Source: Camellia lanceoleosa
Lineage: Eukaryota > Streptophyta > Magnoliopsida > Ericales > Theaceae
Reading direction: 5' to 3'
Assembly: GCA_025200525.1 (NCBI GenBank)
Contig: CM045759.1
Span: forward strand, 1,736,001 to 1,800,000
Length of the DNA: 64,000 nucleotides
The notes under the pieces are model-generated. The model searched no databases. It was not told the DNA's origin and saw only the letters and a program-made list of their open reading frames with translations. Positions within the stretch are counted from its first letter, which is position 1. Each line of letters starts with the position of its first letter. The position numbers were made by a program, and so were the translations under genes. Shown here piece by piece: positions 23,796-35,534 of the stretch.

Positions 23796-23991
23796 CTCTG
23801 GCCTTCCAGTTCGGAAAAACTCTGGCTTCTTCCCCGACCTTTCGAAACGAGTGAAAACCCAGACTCGGGACAACCATAACAAAAAAAATTTTAAGAAAGA
23901 AATTTTCAACAACAACTTACCCGGCATCTTAACAACGATAATTTTAACATAACCTCAAGAGTGCAAAGCAAAATACGCCCCGGTTATCACA

Positions 23992-24960
23992 AACACGCTG
24001 CCTAACCCTTCTTTAGAGGCATCATAATAAACTGTGTATCCAATGTCACGTTCAGGTATGATTAGTATAAGAGTGCTTGTTAGTCTCTTCTTGAGTTCTT
24101 GAAATGATTGCTCACAAGTTTCGTTCCATTCAAACTTTACTCCTTTTTGTGTTAGGCGTGTCATCGGCTTGGCTAATTTAGAGAAATCTTGAATGAATCT
24201 CCTATAATAACCTACTAATCTTAAGAAACTATGAACCTCAAATGTATTCTTAGGTTATTTCCATTCCATTACTGTTTCTATTTTAGCAGGATCCACTGAT
24301 ATTCTCGATTCAGACATAACATGACCTAAGAATTTTACTTCCTTCAACCAAAATTCACAGTTGCTAGCTTTAGCATATAATTGGTTCTCTCATAGAATTT
24401 GCAAAACGGCTCTTAGATGTTGTTCGTGATCTTTCTCCGATCGTGAGTATATCAAAATATCATCAATGAATACTACCACAAATTGGTCCAAATATGGTGT
24501 AAAAATTTTGTTCATTAAACTCAAGAATACCCCAGGCGCATTTGTCAAACCAAATGGCATTACCATGAACTCATAGTGGCCATAATGGGTTGGGAACGCA
24601 GTCTTTGGTATATCTTCTTCTTTGACACGATGTTAGTGATATCCAGACCTAAGGTCAATTATGGAAAGCCATTTTGAACATCTTAATTGATCGAACAAGT
24701 CATTAAATCTTGGTAATGGATATCGACTTTTAATAGTGACTCGATTTAGTTATTGGTAATCGATGCATAATCTCCAGGTTCCATGCTTCTTCTTTGCGAA
24801 TAATGCTGGCGTTCCCCATGAAGACGTGCTTGGTCTGATGAACTTTTTATCCAACAATTCTTGCAATTGCTTCTACAGTTCCTGAAGTTCAGTTGGTGCC
24901 ATACGATGTGGTGTCATAGAAGTTGGTGAAGTCCCAGATTGGAGCTTGATCGTAAAATCT
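23992..24960 (-). pseudogene. D pol: RT and start of RNase H
   Basis: The minus strand reads '[19 protein letters not shown]', 'WRLCIDYQ' then a stop, '[12 protein letters not shown]' (catalytic box), '[15 protein letters not shown]', 'GYYRRFIQDFSKLAKPMT', and RNase H 'VYYDASKEGLGSVF' up to the insertion point of LTR C. At least three in-frame stops, several at likely Gln or Trp codons. It continues at 13807. Confidence 0.88.
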
Positions 24961-25179
24961 ACATTCCATTTTAGAGGTAATCCTAATAATTTGTCAGGGA
25001 AAACGTCGGCGTACTCGCACACCGCATGGGGTAATCCTGGATCTTTTCAATTTTTGTCTTCCAAAATTAAGCTTGCAACTATCCAATTCGCGACTTGTGA
25101 CACATTGGAGTTAAAAAATCTTGTCTATCTCTTTTCAATTGAACTTTTGTGCCATTAAGGGAGGATGTCGTCACCAGTT

Positions 25180-25560
25180 TTACGGTAATAGTTGATAATA
25201 GCTCGATGAACTGATAACCAATCCATTCTTATAATGACATCAAAATCAGATATTTCCATAACTCTTAGATCACAGATCAAATATGAATCGAAGATTTCTA
25301 GTTCACAAGATTTACATACTAGATTTACTCAGGTTTGACCACCTAAAGGTGAAGCAACACTCATAGCTATCTCTAATGTTTCTGGCTCCAAACCTAAACT
25401 TGATACACATGCAATGGATATAAAAGAATGAGAAACTCCAGAGTCAAACAATACTTTAACCCAAGAATTCATGAGGATTAGCATACCTTGAATTATTGAC
25501 GGGTTATCAGCATTTTCTTTTTCTTGAAGAGCGTACATCATTCCTATTGCTTGTTGGTTA
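25180..25560 (-). pseudogene. D aspartic protease region
   Basis: An open stretch at 25541-25329 has 'VKVLFDSGVSHSFISIACV', the retropepsin-like active site with D-S-G, preceded by 'GMLILMNSW'. The frame stops after 'SPLGGQT'. The zinc-knuckle region expected upstream (25560-26090) is too decayed to read with confidence. Confidence 0.8.
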
Positions 25561-26095
25561 GTCCCTCATAGTTTCTATTTATCTCTAGCTCCTTGTGGTT
25601 GTGTTCTTGGCCGGCTAGCATTCCTAGAGGCTTGTGGCTGTCCCTTGTTAGTCTAGGTAGTTAAGTGGGTTTAGAACCTTGTCCTGGCTAGCATTTGTTG
25701 TATTGTTGTTCCCCTCATTGATCCATAAAATATTCCCCATCTTGAGGACACTCACTTCGACGATGCCTCTATTGACCACATCTGAAACACTTTCCTTTCT
25801 ACTTATTTATGGAGTTTCCTCCTTGCTGGTTTCCCCAATTTTGCCTTTATTGCTACTGTAACCCTCCAACATAAAGTGCTGGTGCAAAATGGTTTTTGGT
25901 GTTTCGAATTGAACCTCCTCCTCGTGATTGGTTATTGTTCCTTGATCGCTGATTTTGAATGCATTCAGAATCCGCTAATTAACATTCTACAATTAAAGCT
26001 CGATCCACCTTTTGAGTATAGGTGGAAAATTGTACTATGATCAATCTTTCTCTAATATCTATGTCCAAACCCCATTCAAATCTTCTAACCTTATC

Positions 26096-26623
26096 CTATT
26101 CATTTGCTACTATTGCTGAAACATACCTTGAGAGAGCCTCAAAACGGTTTGCATGTTGAGTAACTGACATTTTTCCTTGTTTTAGTTGGAGGAACTCTTG
26201 AACCATTTCTTGTCTTAGTGAGTTAGGAAAATATTTTTCTATAAATAGGTCTTCAAATTGCCTCCAAGTCAATGTCTCCATTTGTCAGGTACTTCTGATC
26301 ATTTTCTACCAATGATCTGCGTTCCCTTCCATTTGAAACACCCTCATGGTCACCATATCTTGCTCATTTTGGATGTCAGAAGTGTCTAGTAACTTCTTAA
26401 TTTGTCTTAACCAAGATTTAACTTCAAAGGGGTTAGATCCACAAGGGAATTTGTGGGGATGTAGTTTTTCAAACTTTGCTATCATTTCAGATTTGCTTTG
26501 ATCTTGATTTCGAGGTGGTATATTGCCTACTCTATCGGTAATTACGCATATAATCTGAGCGACATCGCCAGCAGACACTTTATCACCATTACCGTTGTTA
26601 TTATTTCTTGTTCGTCCAGCCAT
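26096..26623 (-). pseudogene. D gag (capsid region), broken
   Basis: An ATG at 26623 opens 'MAGRTRNNNNGNGDK'. Upstream codons come from a (TCA)n/(TA)n low-complexity run and are unlikely to be used. 'FEKLHPHKFPCGSNPFEVKS' and 'RVFQMEGNADHW' follow, then two stops near 26290-26305. The second half is 'WRQFEDLFIEKYFPNSLRQE' and 'FLQLKQGKMSVTQHANRFEAL'. This is the classic gag pattern of plant chromoviruses. Downstream of 26096 it is unreadable. Confidence 0.85.
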
Positions 26624-27790
26624 TTGGCATGATGGAATTTTTGGTAATTTGTGACTTATGTATTTATCATCATCGTCATCATCATCATCATTATATTTAT
26701 ATATATATATATATATATGCAAAGACAATAATTAAAGATTACACAAAAGAAAACTTCTTTCATTAGATGGAACAAGTCACAAAACAACAAAATAAAAATA
26801 AAAATAAAAATAAGATACTACAGGCTAATACAAGACAAAAGGTAGCCCCTACAAGTCAAGGTTAATACAGATATTAGTTAGAGTTACTTATTCTAACAAC
26901 TTTAAACTAGGCAATTTTGACATTGTAAGCTTACAAAACAATTAGTTAGCCTAGTCTGTAACTCCTTTAAGACCTCTAACCTAGAAATTAAATAGCTATG
27001 GATAGTCCCTCCACACAAGGACTTCCTACTCCCACGTGGCTTGGACAAGCCCCATGAATTGCCACAAGACCCTCACAAAAACAATACTTTCATGCACAAA
27101 ATATCCTAACAGTTGCTCCGGTTCCTCCTGATAAATTCTCTAATCTTCTAAATCCACCGATCCATCTGTCTTCACAATTCGGTTTGGGTCGGGCATGACA
27201 TACTAAAGGCTCCAAATATCAAAAAGGTTGCATGTTCTATCGGTAAAGCCATCAGGGAAAAGGCCTAACTGATACAACCAAGGATTTCTTGCCTCAAAAT
27301 TTGGACAAGTTCGATGTAAGTACCTACCCAACTTTCGGATTTCCAAGCACAGCTTCCTAATGGATAGATTCTAACATACACATATGAGCCAATTTGCAGC
27401 CCATTTTGAACATCTCAATTTTCAAATACAGCCCCTACATCTCTAATACTTTCGTTAGTATTACCCTCTAGGCGTTTCTCCTCGGTATCAAACTCAATCA
27501 CAACACCTCCATTGGGTCGTACATAGGCGCATTTTGTTCGGGTTCAGACTTAGGCTCATAGTCTTCTATTGGTGACTCCACTTTTTCACTAGAGTCAGAC
27601 TCTATTTCATAATTTCCACTGAGTCTTCCTCACGAGAGTTAATATCTGATGATTCTGGCATTCTACAATTAAAAAGGTTCTAACTTAGTTATTTCACGAA
27701 AAATTACAAGGCAACGTAAGGGTTTCTTAAACGTAATATATATATATATATATATATAATTGCTACCCATGGCCCAAAGGTTCGAATCTA
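26624..27790 (-). other. leader of D, non-coding
   Basis: Lies between the primer site and gag. It holds a (TCA)n run at about 26664-26691, (TA)n at 26698-26717 and (TA)n at 27738-27758. I see no frame related to a known protein. The length of about 1.2 kb is normal for these elements. Confidence 0.6.
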
Positions 27791-27803
27791 AGCTTTGATA
27801 CCA
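27791..27803 (-). other. primer-binding site of D (initiator tRNA-Met)
   Basis: On the minus strand TGGTATCAAAGCT, one transition from the standard TGGTATCAGAGC, lies five bases downstream of the LTR end. Confidence 0.85.
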
Positions 27804-27808
27804 ATTTA

Positions 27809-29820
27809 TGACGCCCAAATTTATTTATTTATTTTTTTGGAACATCATAGAAGTTAAATAACAAAGAAACTTATTAAATAAAAATTTAACATCTTAATAA
27901 GAATACTTCAATAATTTAGGTGACACTCAAAATCTCATCAAGAGATTTTCTTACCAACTATTACGCTATGATCATGGTTAATTTGAAAACCCCCATTTGG
28001 TCAAATATTCAACTACTACCAGGGATGCCCCACCCAAAGTTATATACCAAGCCATGGCGTCCGTGGTCTGCCCTAAGGGAACAGTCTACCAGCGGTACGT
28101 AACCTCCTTGTGTGCTACCCGCACATCCACCCTTATCCCAAAATCGAATACCGATAAGGGTTCAAATAAGTCTCGTGCCATCGTAGAGTTTTGTGATATA
28201 ATTATGTAAAAATTCTCAAAAACCAAGGCTCACCCTGAACTACCAGTATTACACGTCAATCGTTAATTTTGCACATGCCGTTAATCATTTTAGTTAGTTT
28301 TTATATTAATCATAAATAATTACAAATTTTCATCACCATAAGTGTTATACCATTTCATTAAAATTCCCAACATAAAATATTACACATATGTTATTCAATA
28401 ATCAGTCAATGTACAAAATTATAATAAACAATTAAATTAAATCATGGTATGAAATGATAATTTTAGATACTTAAAAGTGAACGACATCCACACACATACA
28501 TGGACTACTAATCTCCAGAATTTAATTAATTAGACCAGTACAATATTTATTTTTAATCCTAATAAATAATTGAAGTAGTAATCTTGGTTCCTTCTCAATC
28601 TGCCTAGAAAATTTCACAACATACTTTTTGTAGTTAAAATTATAAATAAATTATTTATACAATTCTAAAATTCATGGAATTACATGGAATATTCAACAAA
28701 CATGTTATGGTCATTTTCCAAAAAGATATTCCAAAAAATAAGGTATAAATAATTCCGTAAAATTTCAAGAAATTCCATGACACCGATTCGTCACATTTTC
28801 TTAAAATAATTCCACACTTAAATTTATAAACAATTCCATAATCTAAAAATTTATTATGAAACTAGACTTCTCAAATTTCATTTTTTTTTATTTAGAAATT
28901 ACCAGATTTGATTTAATATAGGATTTTTAATGATTTTTCAAATATGCAGTAAAATCTATCTATAGTTTCAGATTTAATTAAAATTTTGTATAAATTCGTA
29001 CAAAACTAAAATAATTGTTGCAAAAATGAACTAGACATCATTCTTAACAACTTTGTGGAATAAATCATCTCAAAAGTTTGAGTATAAAATTGTCTAAAAA
29101 TTCGTACAAGTTTTTAACAGATTTAAGAGTCATATAATCAAACCAAATAAAATCTTAAATCATCTCTTTAATGGCATAAACTACAAATATTTGATATAAA
29201 AATCAAATATTTAATGGCACAATCTTAAATCATCTCGTAAATCATCCTAAATATATGAACACAAATCAGAAAATTTCAACAAATATAAAAAATAAGAGGG
29301 TTGAGAGGGTTTTCTTACCTAGTAATAGGATTGAAATGGGGTGATGAAATGGTAGGAAAAAAATTATAAACTTCCTTGATCTTCTACTCTTCTTCTTCTT
29401 ACTTAGCTTGCTCACAGGATTTTTTTTTTTTCTTTTCTCTTCTCCGATCAGAGAAGAACGCAAGCACGTGTGTGTATATATATAGGTGTTCATCCTGACT
29501 GAGGCTCTCTCTCTCTCCACCTCTCTCTCTTTTCTAATCATTCTAATATGTCCCATCAGATCTTCCAATTCCAAGATATATAATGAGCCTATTCCCTACT
29601 ATTACATGTATGCATACAAGTGTTAGGTGATTAATCACCCACACTGCCACTGAATTTTTGATTTTTTTTTTTTAAATTGTGTATTTGTGTGGGTTTCTTA
29701 AAATTAATTGACTAGGGTTTTTGACTAAGGTATTTAGCAAAGATAATTATTATGTTGAATTATTGTTAAATTAAATTATAAATAAAAAATATTGAATACT
29801 CACAAAATTATTATCTTTAT
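27809..29820 (-). repeat. 5' LTR of D, right end unclear
   Basis: On the plus strand it begins TGACGCCC next to the primer site. It matches the left LTR from about 28843 to 29820, then the similarity stops. The left copy has about 155 more bases (to 7116), so this copy has lost its first part on the minus strand or been replaced there. It includes a TATATATA run (29475-29484), an interrupted CT tract and a T-rich run at 29421. Confidence 0.75.
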
Positions 29821-30822
29821 CGGTAGGCCTTGAAATTAATTTTTATAAGTTATTTATCAATTTTTATATGTTTATTTATGGGAAGAAATTTTAAATTATC
29901 TATAAGTAAAGATTATTTTAAAAATTAATTATTTGACTTTTATCTTTATCTGTGGACTATAAAATTAATTTTCATAAATTATTTATCAGTTTTTATATGT
30001 TTATCTATATAGAGGAATTTTGAAATTCAAATATTTATCCATAAGCAATGAAATTAATTTTCATTTTAATTAATCAAACAAATAGAAAATGGAGGAAAAT
30101 AGAAAGCATGAAAGACAATAAAGAGGGCTGCCAAGTTGGAAAGAGAAAGTTTTAAAATTACGAGAATTTAGCAATAAATATTTAAAGAATTTTGAAAAAA
30201 CAATTATATTTGGTTATATATATACACTAGCTTAGAATCCGTGCTATGCACATACAAATAACAAAATGTCTTAAATAATACTAAACTTGTTAAAAATTAA
30301 CTAAATATTATGATATTAATTTCGATAAGTATTCAAATAATAGATTTGAATGATTTCACTATATTTATATAAATATTCAAGACTAATTCATTTTTTGAAA
30401 TACACTCAATCGAATAAACTCAATTGAAAATGAAGAGTAAGTGAAATGCTATAAACAAAAGATAAAGATAAAAATAAAAATAAAAAAGTTTAAATTTGAA
30501 GATGAATATAGAAAGAGAAAATTAGACAAATCTTCGAAAAAGGATAAATTCAACTGAAAATCAAAAGCGAGAGTGGATTCTATAAATATAAGATAAAGAA
30601 AAAAAAATTGAGTTTAAATTTGAGGATGAACTGTAAGAATATAGAAAGAGAAAATTAAATAAATTCTAGAAAAATGAAGTAGAGGGAAATTCAGTAAACA
30701 TCAAATAAAGATTAAAAAAAAAGAAATCAAGTTCAAATTTAAAAATTCAAAATAAAATAAGATAAACATTAAAAAAAAATCTGAATATAACTCCAATAAT
30801 AGAAGAACATATGAGGGTAATA
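29821..30822. other. AT-rich stretch with imperfect tandem repeats, no gene seen
   Basis: 29821-30060 holds two or three loose copies of a phrase with 'TTATCTTTATC' and 'TTTTTATATGTTTAT'. 30470-30760 holds about three diverged copies of a roughly 120 bp unit with 'ATAGAAAGAGAAAATTA'. No coding potential was recognised on either strand. Confidence 0.6.
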
Positions 30823-31059
30823 GTTTATGTAGTGGCCCGAATTTTAATATTTATCGGATTGGTGTAAAGAGGTACACGTCACCTTAAAACTTGTGTGGTT
30901 GTCAGACTCTTGGTATTGATGGGTTGGAAAATGAACATTAAATATTATAATTGAGGACCCTTGGGTGATGTTTGGAACCTTGATTGAAACCTTAACAAAG
31001 TATTTAGGCAAGATTAGATCAAAAGCCCCAAATTTGAGTTTTTGTTTTTGTTTTTGTTT

Positions 31060-31215
31060 TTGACCAGCCTTCACTATTTTGCCCTTTTTTCTTTCCATAC
31101 TTTGAATTTGGATGTGAGGCCAGAACTATTGGAAAGCTTGTTTTCGGGGCTTCGATTTGGACACAAGAACGACCTAAGATGGAGTTCGAACAAGAGAGTT
31201 ATATCTGTTTGAATT
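31060..31215 (+). repeat. U3 block shared with other LTR families
   Basis: Contains TTGGAAAGCTTG and CTTCGATTTGGACACAAG, then AGAGAGTTAT. The same ordered words occur on the minus strand at 37258-37425 and, more diverged and twice, at 52376-52700. In all three places a palindrome cluster follows. Confidence 0.8.
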
Positions 31216-31241
31216 CTTAGTGCCTTTGCTGGTTTTCTATA

Positions 31242-31388
31242 GGGTCGACACCAGTCTGGGAAGGGTCGACCCTCTTATGTTGTGGAATTTTTGTGTTGGT
31301 TGCTGGAAAATAGGGTTGACCCCCCTTGCTTGTGCCAGATTGTCTTTTCTACCTAAAGGGTCAACCCCATTGCCCAAAGGGTCGACTC
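31242..31388. repeat. GGGTCGACCC palindrome cluster in S1
   Basis: Five copies start at 31242, 31263, 31313, 31358 and 31379. The first two and last two are 21 bases apart. The variants GGGTTGACCC and GGGTCAACCC are the two CpG transition products. It lies 110-255 bases upstream of the TATA box. Confidence 0.88.
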
Positions 31389-31496
31389 CTGCGTTTTTTT
31401 TTTTTTTTTTTTTAGATTTTGGGGTTCAAATGGGCCTTACCTTTGGGGGGTTTTGGGCCTATTATTTTATTGACCTTAGGGCTACTTCTCTACTAC

Positions 31497-31504
31497 TATA
31501 AATA
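31497..31504 (+). promoter_or_regulatory. TATA box of S1
   Basis: TATAAATA followed by GACCCC, then CT-rich sequence at about 31530-31590. Confidence 0.75.
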
Positions 31505-31781
31505 GACCCCAAGCATGGTTTCATTTCACTTTTCTCCTCCTTCCTCTCTCTCAAACTGTGAGCCTCTCTCATCTCTCTCTTTATACCCAACTTTTTCCTA
31601 CTTTGATTGCTAGATCTACACATCTAGAAGCATCATCTCACCTAGGTCCCTTGAAGAAGGTTGTAGAGCACGCCAAGGGCTTTCAATCCATCCACGCGGA
31701 TCATGTTTTCATTGAAGTCGAAACTTCGGGTTTCTCTCTCTCCTTGCTTAAGGTAGGGATTTTCCTTGCTCTTTTTAATAT

Positions 31782-32222
31782 TGACGCAGCGGAATACACG
31801 GGGACTAGATATCGTTCTAGTAGACGAAAGGGACTCTTGAATCCACGAGAAAAATAGAACCTTGAATCCACAAGGAAGAGAAATATTATTGAATGAATGA
31901 ATAAAAGTTATACAAAAGTTGTCTTTGCCATGAGGCTTACATAACTATTTATAATAAACAAAACCTAATACTTGTAGGAAAAGTAATTCTAAAATAAATT
32001 AGGAAACTTAAATCAATACAAATTAGAAAACCTAAGAGAATAGGAAACTAGAATTCGAAACTATTTAAAAATCCTAGTCAAAATCTAATTCCAAAATAAT
32101 AAAATTAAGAAACCTAATAATCCTAAAATATTTATACTAAATTACAAGAATCCTAATAATATATCAAAACTAAAAACATAAAAATTCTTAAAATCTTTTC
32201 CTGAAAATCTTGTCCTACATCA
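31782..32222 (-). mobile_element. Copia-like solo LTR 'S2', 441 bp, TSD AATAT
   Basis: On the plus strand it runs TGACGCAG...CTACATCA, with imperfect inverted ends. It is flanked by a perfect 5 bp duplication AATAT (31777-31781 and 32223-32227). On the minus strand it starts TGATGTAGG, is AT-rich, has TATAAATA (31953-31946) and ends GCTGCGTCA, the layout of a short Copia-type LTR. Copia rather than gypsy is inferred from size alone. Removing it restores a smooth S1 sequence, so it inserted after S1. Confidence 0.85.
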
Positions 32223-33014
32223 AATATTGTCTTGTCGATAGATGGGTGATACTTTTTATTGCATAAAACCCTCATTTTGAGGAAATTTTTAGAAACAGCA
32301 TGTGAAGGGAGCTAGGGTTTTTGATTTATGAAATTTGAATTGATGATTTAAGTGGAATACATGATGTTTGGGTCATGAGAATGTGGTTTTGTGTTAAATA
32401 GCAAAAAGCCCTAATTTATGTTTAACCCTAGTTATGGAATCTATGTTGGGAATAAAGAAAGCTTCAATTGACATTTGATTTATGGAATTGAGCTCATGTT
32501 TTGTAGAAGATGAGAATAAATTATGATGAATAATTGTTAGAAAATAACTATTGTAAAGAAAGGTTATTTTGAAGAAATTAAGATGAGTAATTAAATTAAT
32601 TAATTGGGGATAACTTATGATGATTATTGTGTTATGAAATTGAGTATGAAGATTTGATAACTTTGTGGAAAAGTTAAAAGACCTTTGAAATATAAGAATT
32701 GAGAATGCTTCTAAAAATGCGCCAAAAGCTCTTAGTGGATGTGTTATTGGATGAATTTTGTGATAAAAATAATGAATGTTATTATTGGTTTTGTTGGGAT
32801 TATAACAACGAATGACTTGATGAATACTAGAGAATGGTGGAAAATAATGAGTACATGTTCTTGAGCTAATAAGTAATGGAAATGATGAATAAATGTGTTG
32901 GCTTTGCCCACAATTCATAATGAGCAATGACTTAAGAAATTGATGTATTGTAATGTTGCCTTGGGGTCCGTTTCCCGCCGTATTTGAACCGGCAAAGTGT
33001 GGTGCTTAATAAAG

Positions 33015-33195
33015 ATTCCGCATTCCTTCCGGAGTAGCACTCGATAAAGCGTGTGGGTTGATGAAATGTGTAAATGTTCTGCGTTCCTTCCGGCTTGTGA
33101 CCGGTAAAGCGTGAGGTTCCGTTTTCCTTCCGGCTTGTGACCGGTAAAGCGTGAGGTTCCACATTCCTTCTGGCTTGTGATCGGGAAAGCGTGTG
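33015..33195. repeat. tandem array of about 43 bp CCGG units in S1
   Basis: Four units containing TTCCTTCCGGCTTGTGACCG and GTAAAGCGTG; the first and last are more diverged. CCGG appears on both sides of TTGTGA. It lies downstream of the TATA box, as do the arrays in B, E and G. Confidence 0.88.
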
Positions 33196-33988
33196 GTATG
33201 ATGTTAAGGCTTGGTAATGGAGCCGGTGTCCAATTTGGACTGTGTGGAATAATTATAATAAGATTTGTACATGGGTTTGAGATAATGGAAAGTGAGTAAT
33301 CTTGATTGGGCAAAAATCGAATATATGAAAGTGTATAGGTTCTTTTATGTGGATTATAACGGGTTATAATGTGTTATGACATGTAGGAGTATGACTCGTC
33401 GCTATGTTTATAATTCTAGATAAAGTTAGCAAGGAATTCTTGAAAATACTCTTTTTTTTTAAACATATATTTGACTGATATAGAAACAAATGAAAGGGTT
33501 TTCTTTGAAAAGTTTTCATGAATTTCCTTTATGAGAATGGTGTTACCTATACGTATTGTAATTTTAGTATATTAAAGAGCACAAAGAATTTATGTTTATA
33601 TCACTCTTTAGCACTTCATGATCTCATGTATTTAAGGACTATATTGTTTAGAATCAGGGAAGATTTCTATTGGATTTCGTGTTCATCCCAATTATTTTAA
33701 CCATTTTTCAGGAACAAAGTTTGGAACGCCGGATTGAGGATTGAAGAGTTTATTTTCTATTATTTGGTCATAGTATAAATGAGAGGTGCTTGTTGTAAAT
33801 GAGATATTCATGTGTATTTCAATGTGAATTTTGTACATGTATTATTGTTGTATTATTCGAAAGAGAACAATGTTGTTGTTACCCCATGTAATGGGTGTTT
33901 GTAATAATAACTATAATTAATTAAATGGACTTGTATTAAAGATTTTGGTTATAATCTCGAGTAATAAAACTTGGGGCGTGACAGTTTA

Positions 33989-35109
33989 AAAATTGGATAA
34001 GAGTGAAATATCACCTATAATTTTTTATAATTAGTTAAAAAAAATTATAAATAAGAACTGAGGTGTAGTAAGTTAAAAATTAGATAAGAGTTAAATGGCA
34101 ACTATAATTTTTTTTTTTAATTTAAATTTTGTGTAGTTAAAAAATAAGCATTTATGATATATTTTTATACAAATTTTAACTCTATTTTGTGTTTACTACT
34201 AATAATTTTTAGCAATTTTTGTATTCTAAAGCTACTAAAAAAACTCAAGGGATCACCTTTTTTATTTCTTAATTTTGTTCAGTGTCAATAACCTATAAAT
34301 TTCAACAATTTTTGGATTCTGAAACTACTAAATAAAAAAAATAGCATCACCTTTCTTTTTAAAATCTTAGTTAGTTTAATTTTAATTTTGTTTTGTGTCA
34401 ATAACCTATAAATTTTAACAATTTTTGTATTCTGAAACTACTACATAAAAAAAAAAAAATCACTTTTCTTTTTTAAATATTAGTTAGTTTTATTTTTATT
34501 TTATGTTAAAAGTCAGTAAAGTGGCACTGGTAGTACTATGCACGATTATAAATAAATAATCAAAAATTAATTTTAAAATTAAATAATAATATAAATTTTA
34601 TCTAAAATATGTAGTAAAAATGATTTATAATTAATTAAATTTTATTCATTTTTATCAGAGTTACACAAAAATGACTTGTATATTTATGCCAACATGACCT
34701 TCACCTAATCATTAAAAATTGTCTTGGTCTCTGCCCAACTTATGAATCACGACCTATTTATTTATTAAATTGGTAAATAAATATCTATAAGCTATTTTAT
34801 TTTTGAAATAAGAAATATGTACATATTTTATGTATATCTATTAAAAATTTTGAACTTAGGTGAAAAATTATATATTTATGTTAACACTATGAAATAAATA
34901 GTTACATATATTCATATATTAAAAAATTATCTATGATAAAGCCGCCCTAAATTATGTATCATATTTTAGCTTTAATCATAGTAAAAATATTTGATAATAA
35001 TATATTTAAACATTATGTATAAATTATATCATAATTGATCAATTTGTGACCGTTATGAGCTAATTTGAGAGTTCTAATATTGGATTAAACATGCAATGGG
35101 TCAATTTTT
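33989..35109. other. AT-rich stretch with repeated phrases, no gene seen
   Basis: About three diverged tandem copies of a roughly 115 bp unit lie at 34170-34510, recognisable by 'CAATTTTTGTATTCT' and 'AACCTATAAATTT'. Two copies of 'AAAAATTAGATAAGAGT' type sequence flank 34060. The rest to 35109 shows nothing recognisable. Confidence 0.6.
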
Positions 35110-35375
35110 GGGCCCTATTTGATGATCCAAATCATTCACATTTTGGGATTCGTCAAGTACATTATCCCTGCAAAAAATTAAGTTGATCAAATAACGGAAA
35201 TCACGTGTTTGAATTAATTTTGTATGAACTGTTTATTTTCTCACCATCTATTTTTTTTCATACAAAACTGATACAAAGACACGGTTACCGTTATTTGATC
35301 AACTTGATTTTTTACTGAGATGATGTACTCGATGAATCCTAAAATATGAATGATTTAGATTATCAAAATCGAGCC
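35110..35375. mobile_element. foldback or MITE-like element, about 266 bp
   Basis: The two halves are long inverted repeats of each other. GGGCCCTATTTGATGATCC at the left pairs with GATTATCAAAATCGAGCCC at the right, and 'AAGTTGATCAAATAACGG' pairs with 'CCGTTATTTGATCAACTTG'. A spacer of about 50 bases lies in the centre (near 35218-35265). No clear target duplication was found. No coding region. Confidence 0.75.
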
Positions 35376-35534
35376 CACAAGGCCCAATAACACCTCTCCA
35401 ATCCGATGGAGGATTGGCGAGAACCCAAACCATGTTAAAGAATCAATAATGTTTAAGTTAAAGTTAAAGAATTAATTATTTTCCATATGTATATGTATGA
35501 ATGTATCAAAATCATGCATTAATGCAACCTTAGG

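Larger units (their letters stand above)
13808..23991 (-). mobile_element. solo LTR 'C' (about 2.4 kb) carrying element B inside
   Basis: On the plus strand the outer ends are TGTCACGCCCC at 13808 and CCGGTTATCACA at 23991. Minus orientation gives start TGTGATAACCGGGGCG and end GGGGCGTGACA. It is flanked by AACGC (13803-13807) and AACAC (23992-23996), a 5 bp duplication with one difference. It splits the RNase H codons of D cleanly. Its own sequence is 13808-14530 plus 22300-23991; the remainder is element B. No internal region or second LTR of C is present. Confidence 0.8.
5889..29820 (-). mobile_element. chromovirus 'D', decayed, split by nested insertions
   Basis: On the minus strand the order is LTR (27809-29820), tRNA-Met primer site (27791), leader, gag (26623 down), protease, RT, RNase H (interrupted at 23991/13807), integrase-chromodomain end (7613-7155), polypurine tract and a truncated LTR (7116-5889). 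The two LTR copies share colinear sequence (5889-6960 with about 28843-29820). Insertion C, with B inside it, splits RNase H. The E1/E2 pair separates RNase H from the chromodomain, and the integrase core is missing. The reading frames have many stops. Both outer ends are incomplete, so no TSD can be read. Confidence 0.85.
30828..33983 (+). mobile_element. solo LTR 'S1', 3156 bp including a nested LTR, TSD GTTTA
   Basis: Starts TGTAGTGGCCCG and ends GGGGCGTGACA. It is flanked by a perfect 5 bp duplication GTTTA (30823-30827 and 33984-33988). TATAAATA at 31497-31504 with a CT-rich leader gives plus orientation. Subtracting the nested LTR leaves about 2.7 kb. No primer site, coding region or second copy is seen, so it is a solo LTR. 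In U3 it carries a block also found in the LARD and TAT-like LTRs (31060-31215), then a GTCGAC palindrome cluster. Confidence 0.92.

Noticed and set aside
30225..30260. Helitron-like end near CTAGCTTAGAATCC
   Set aside because: The phrase resembles common plant repeats, but no hairpin plus CTRR end could be shown.
32394..33313. Minus-strand frames of 177 and 132 codons in solo LTR S1
   Set aside because: Antisense in a non-coding LTR. Part covers the 43 bp tandem array, and low-complexity composition explains the openness.
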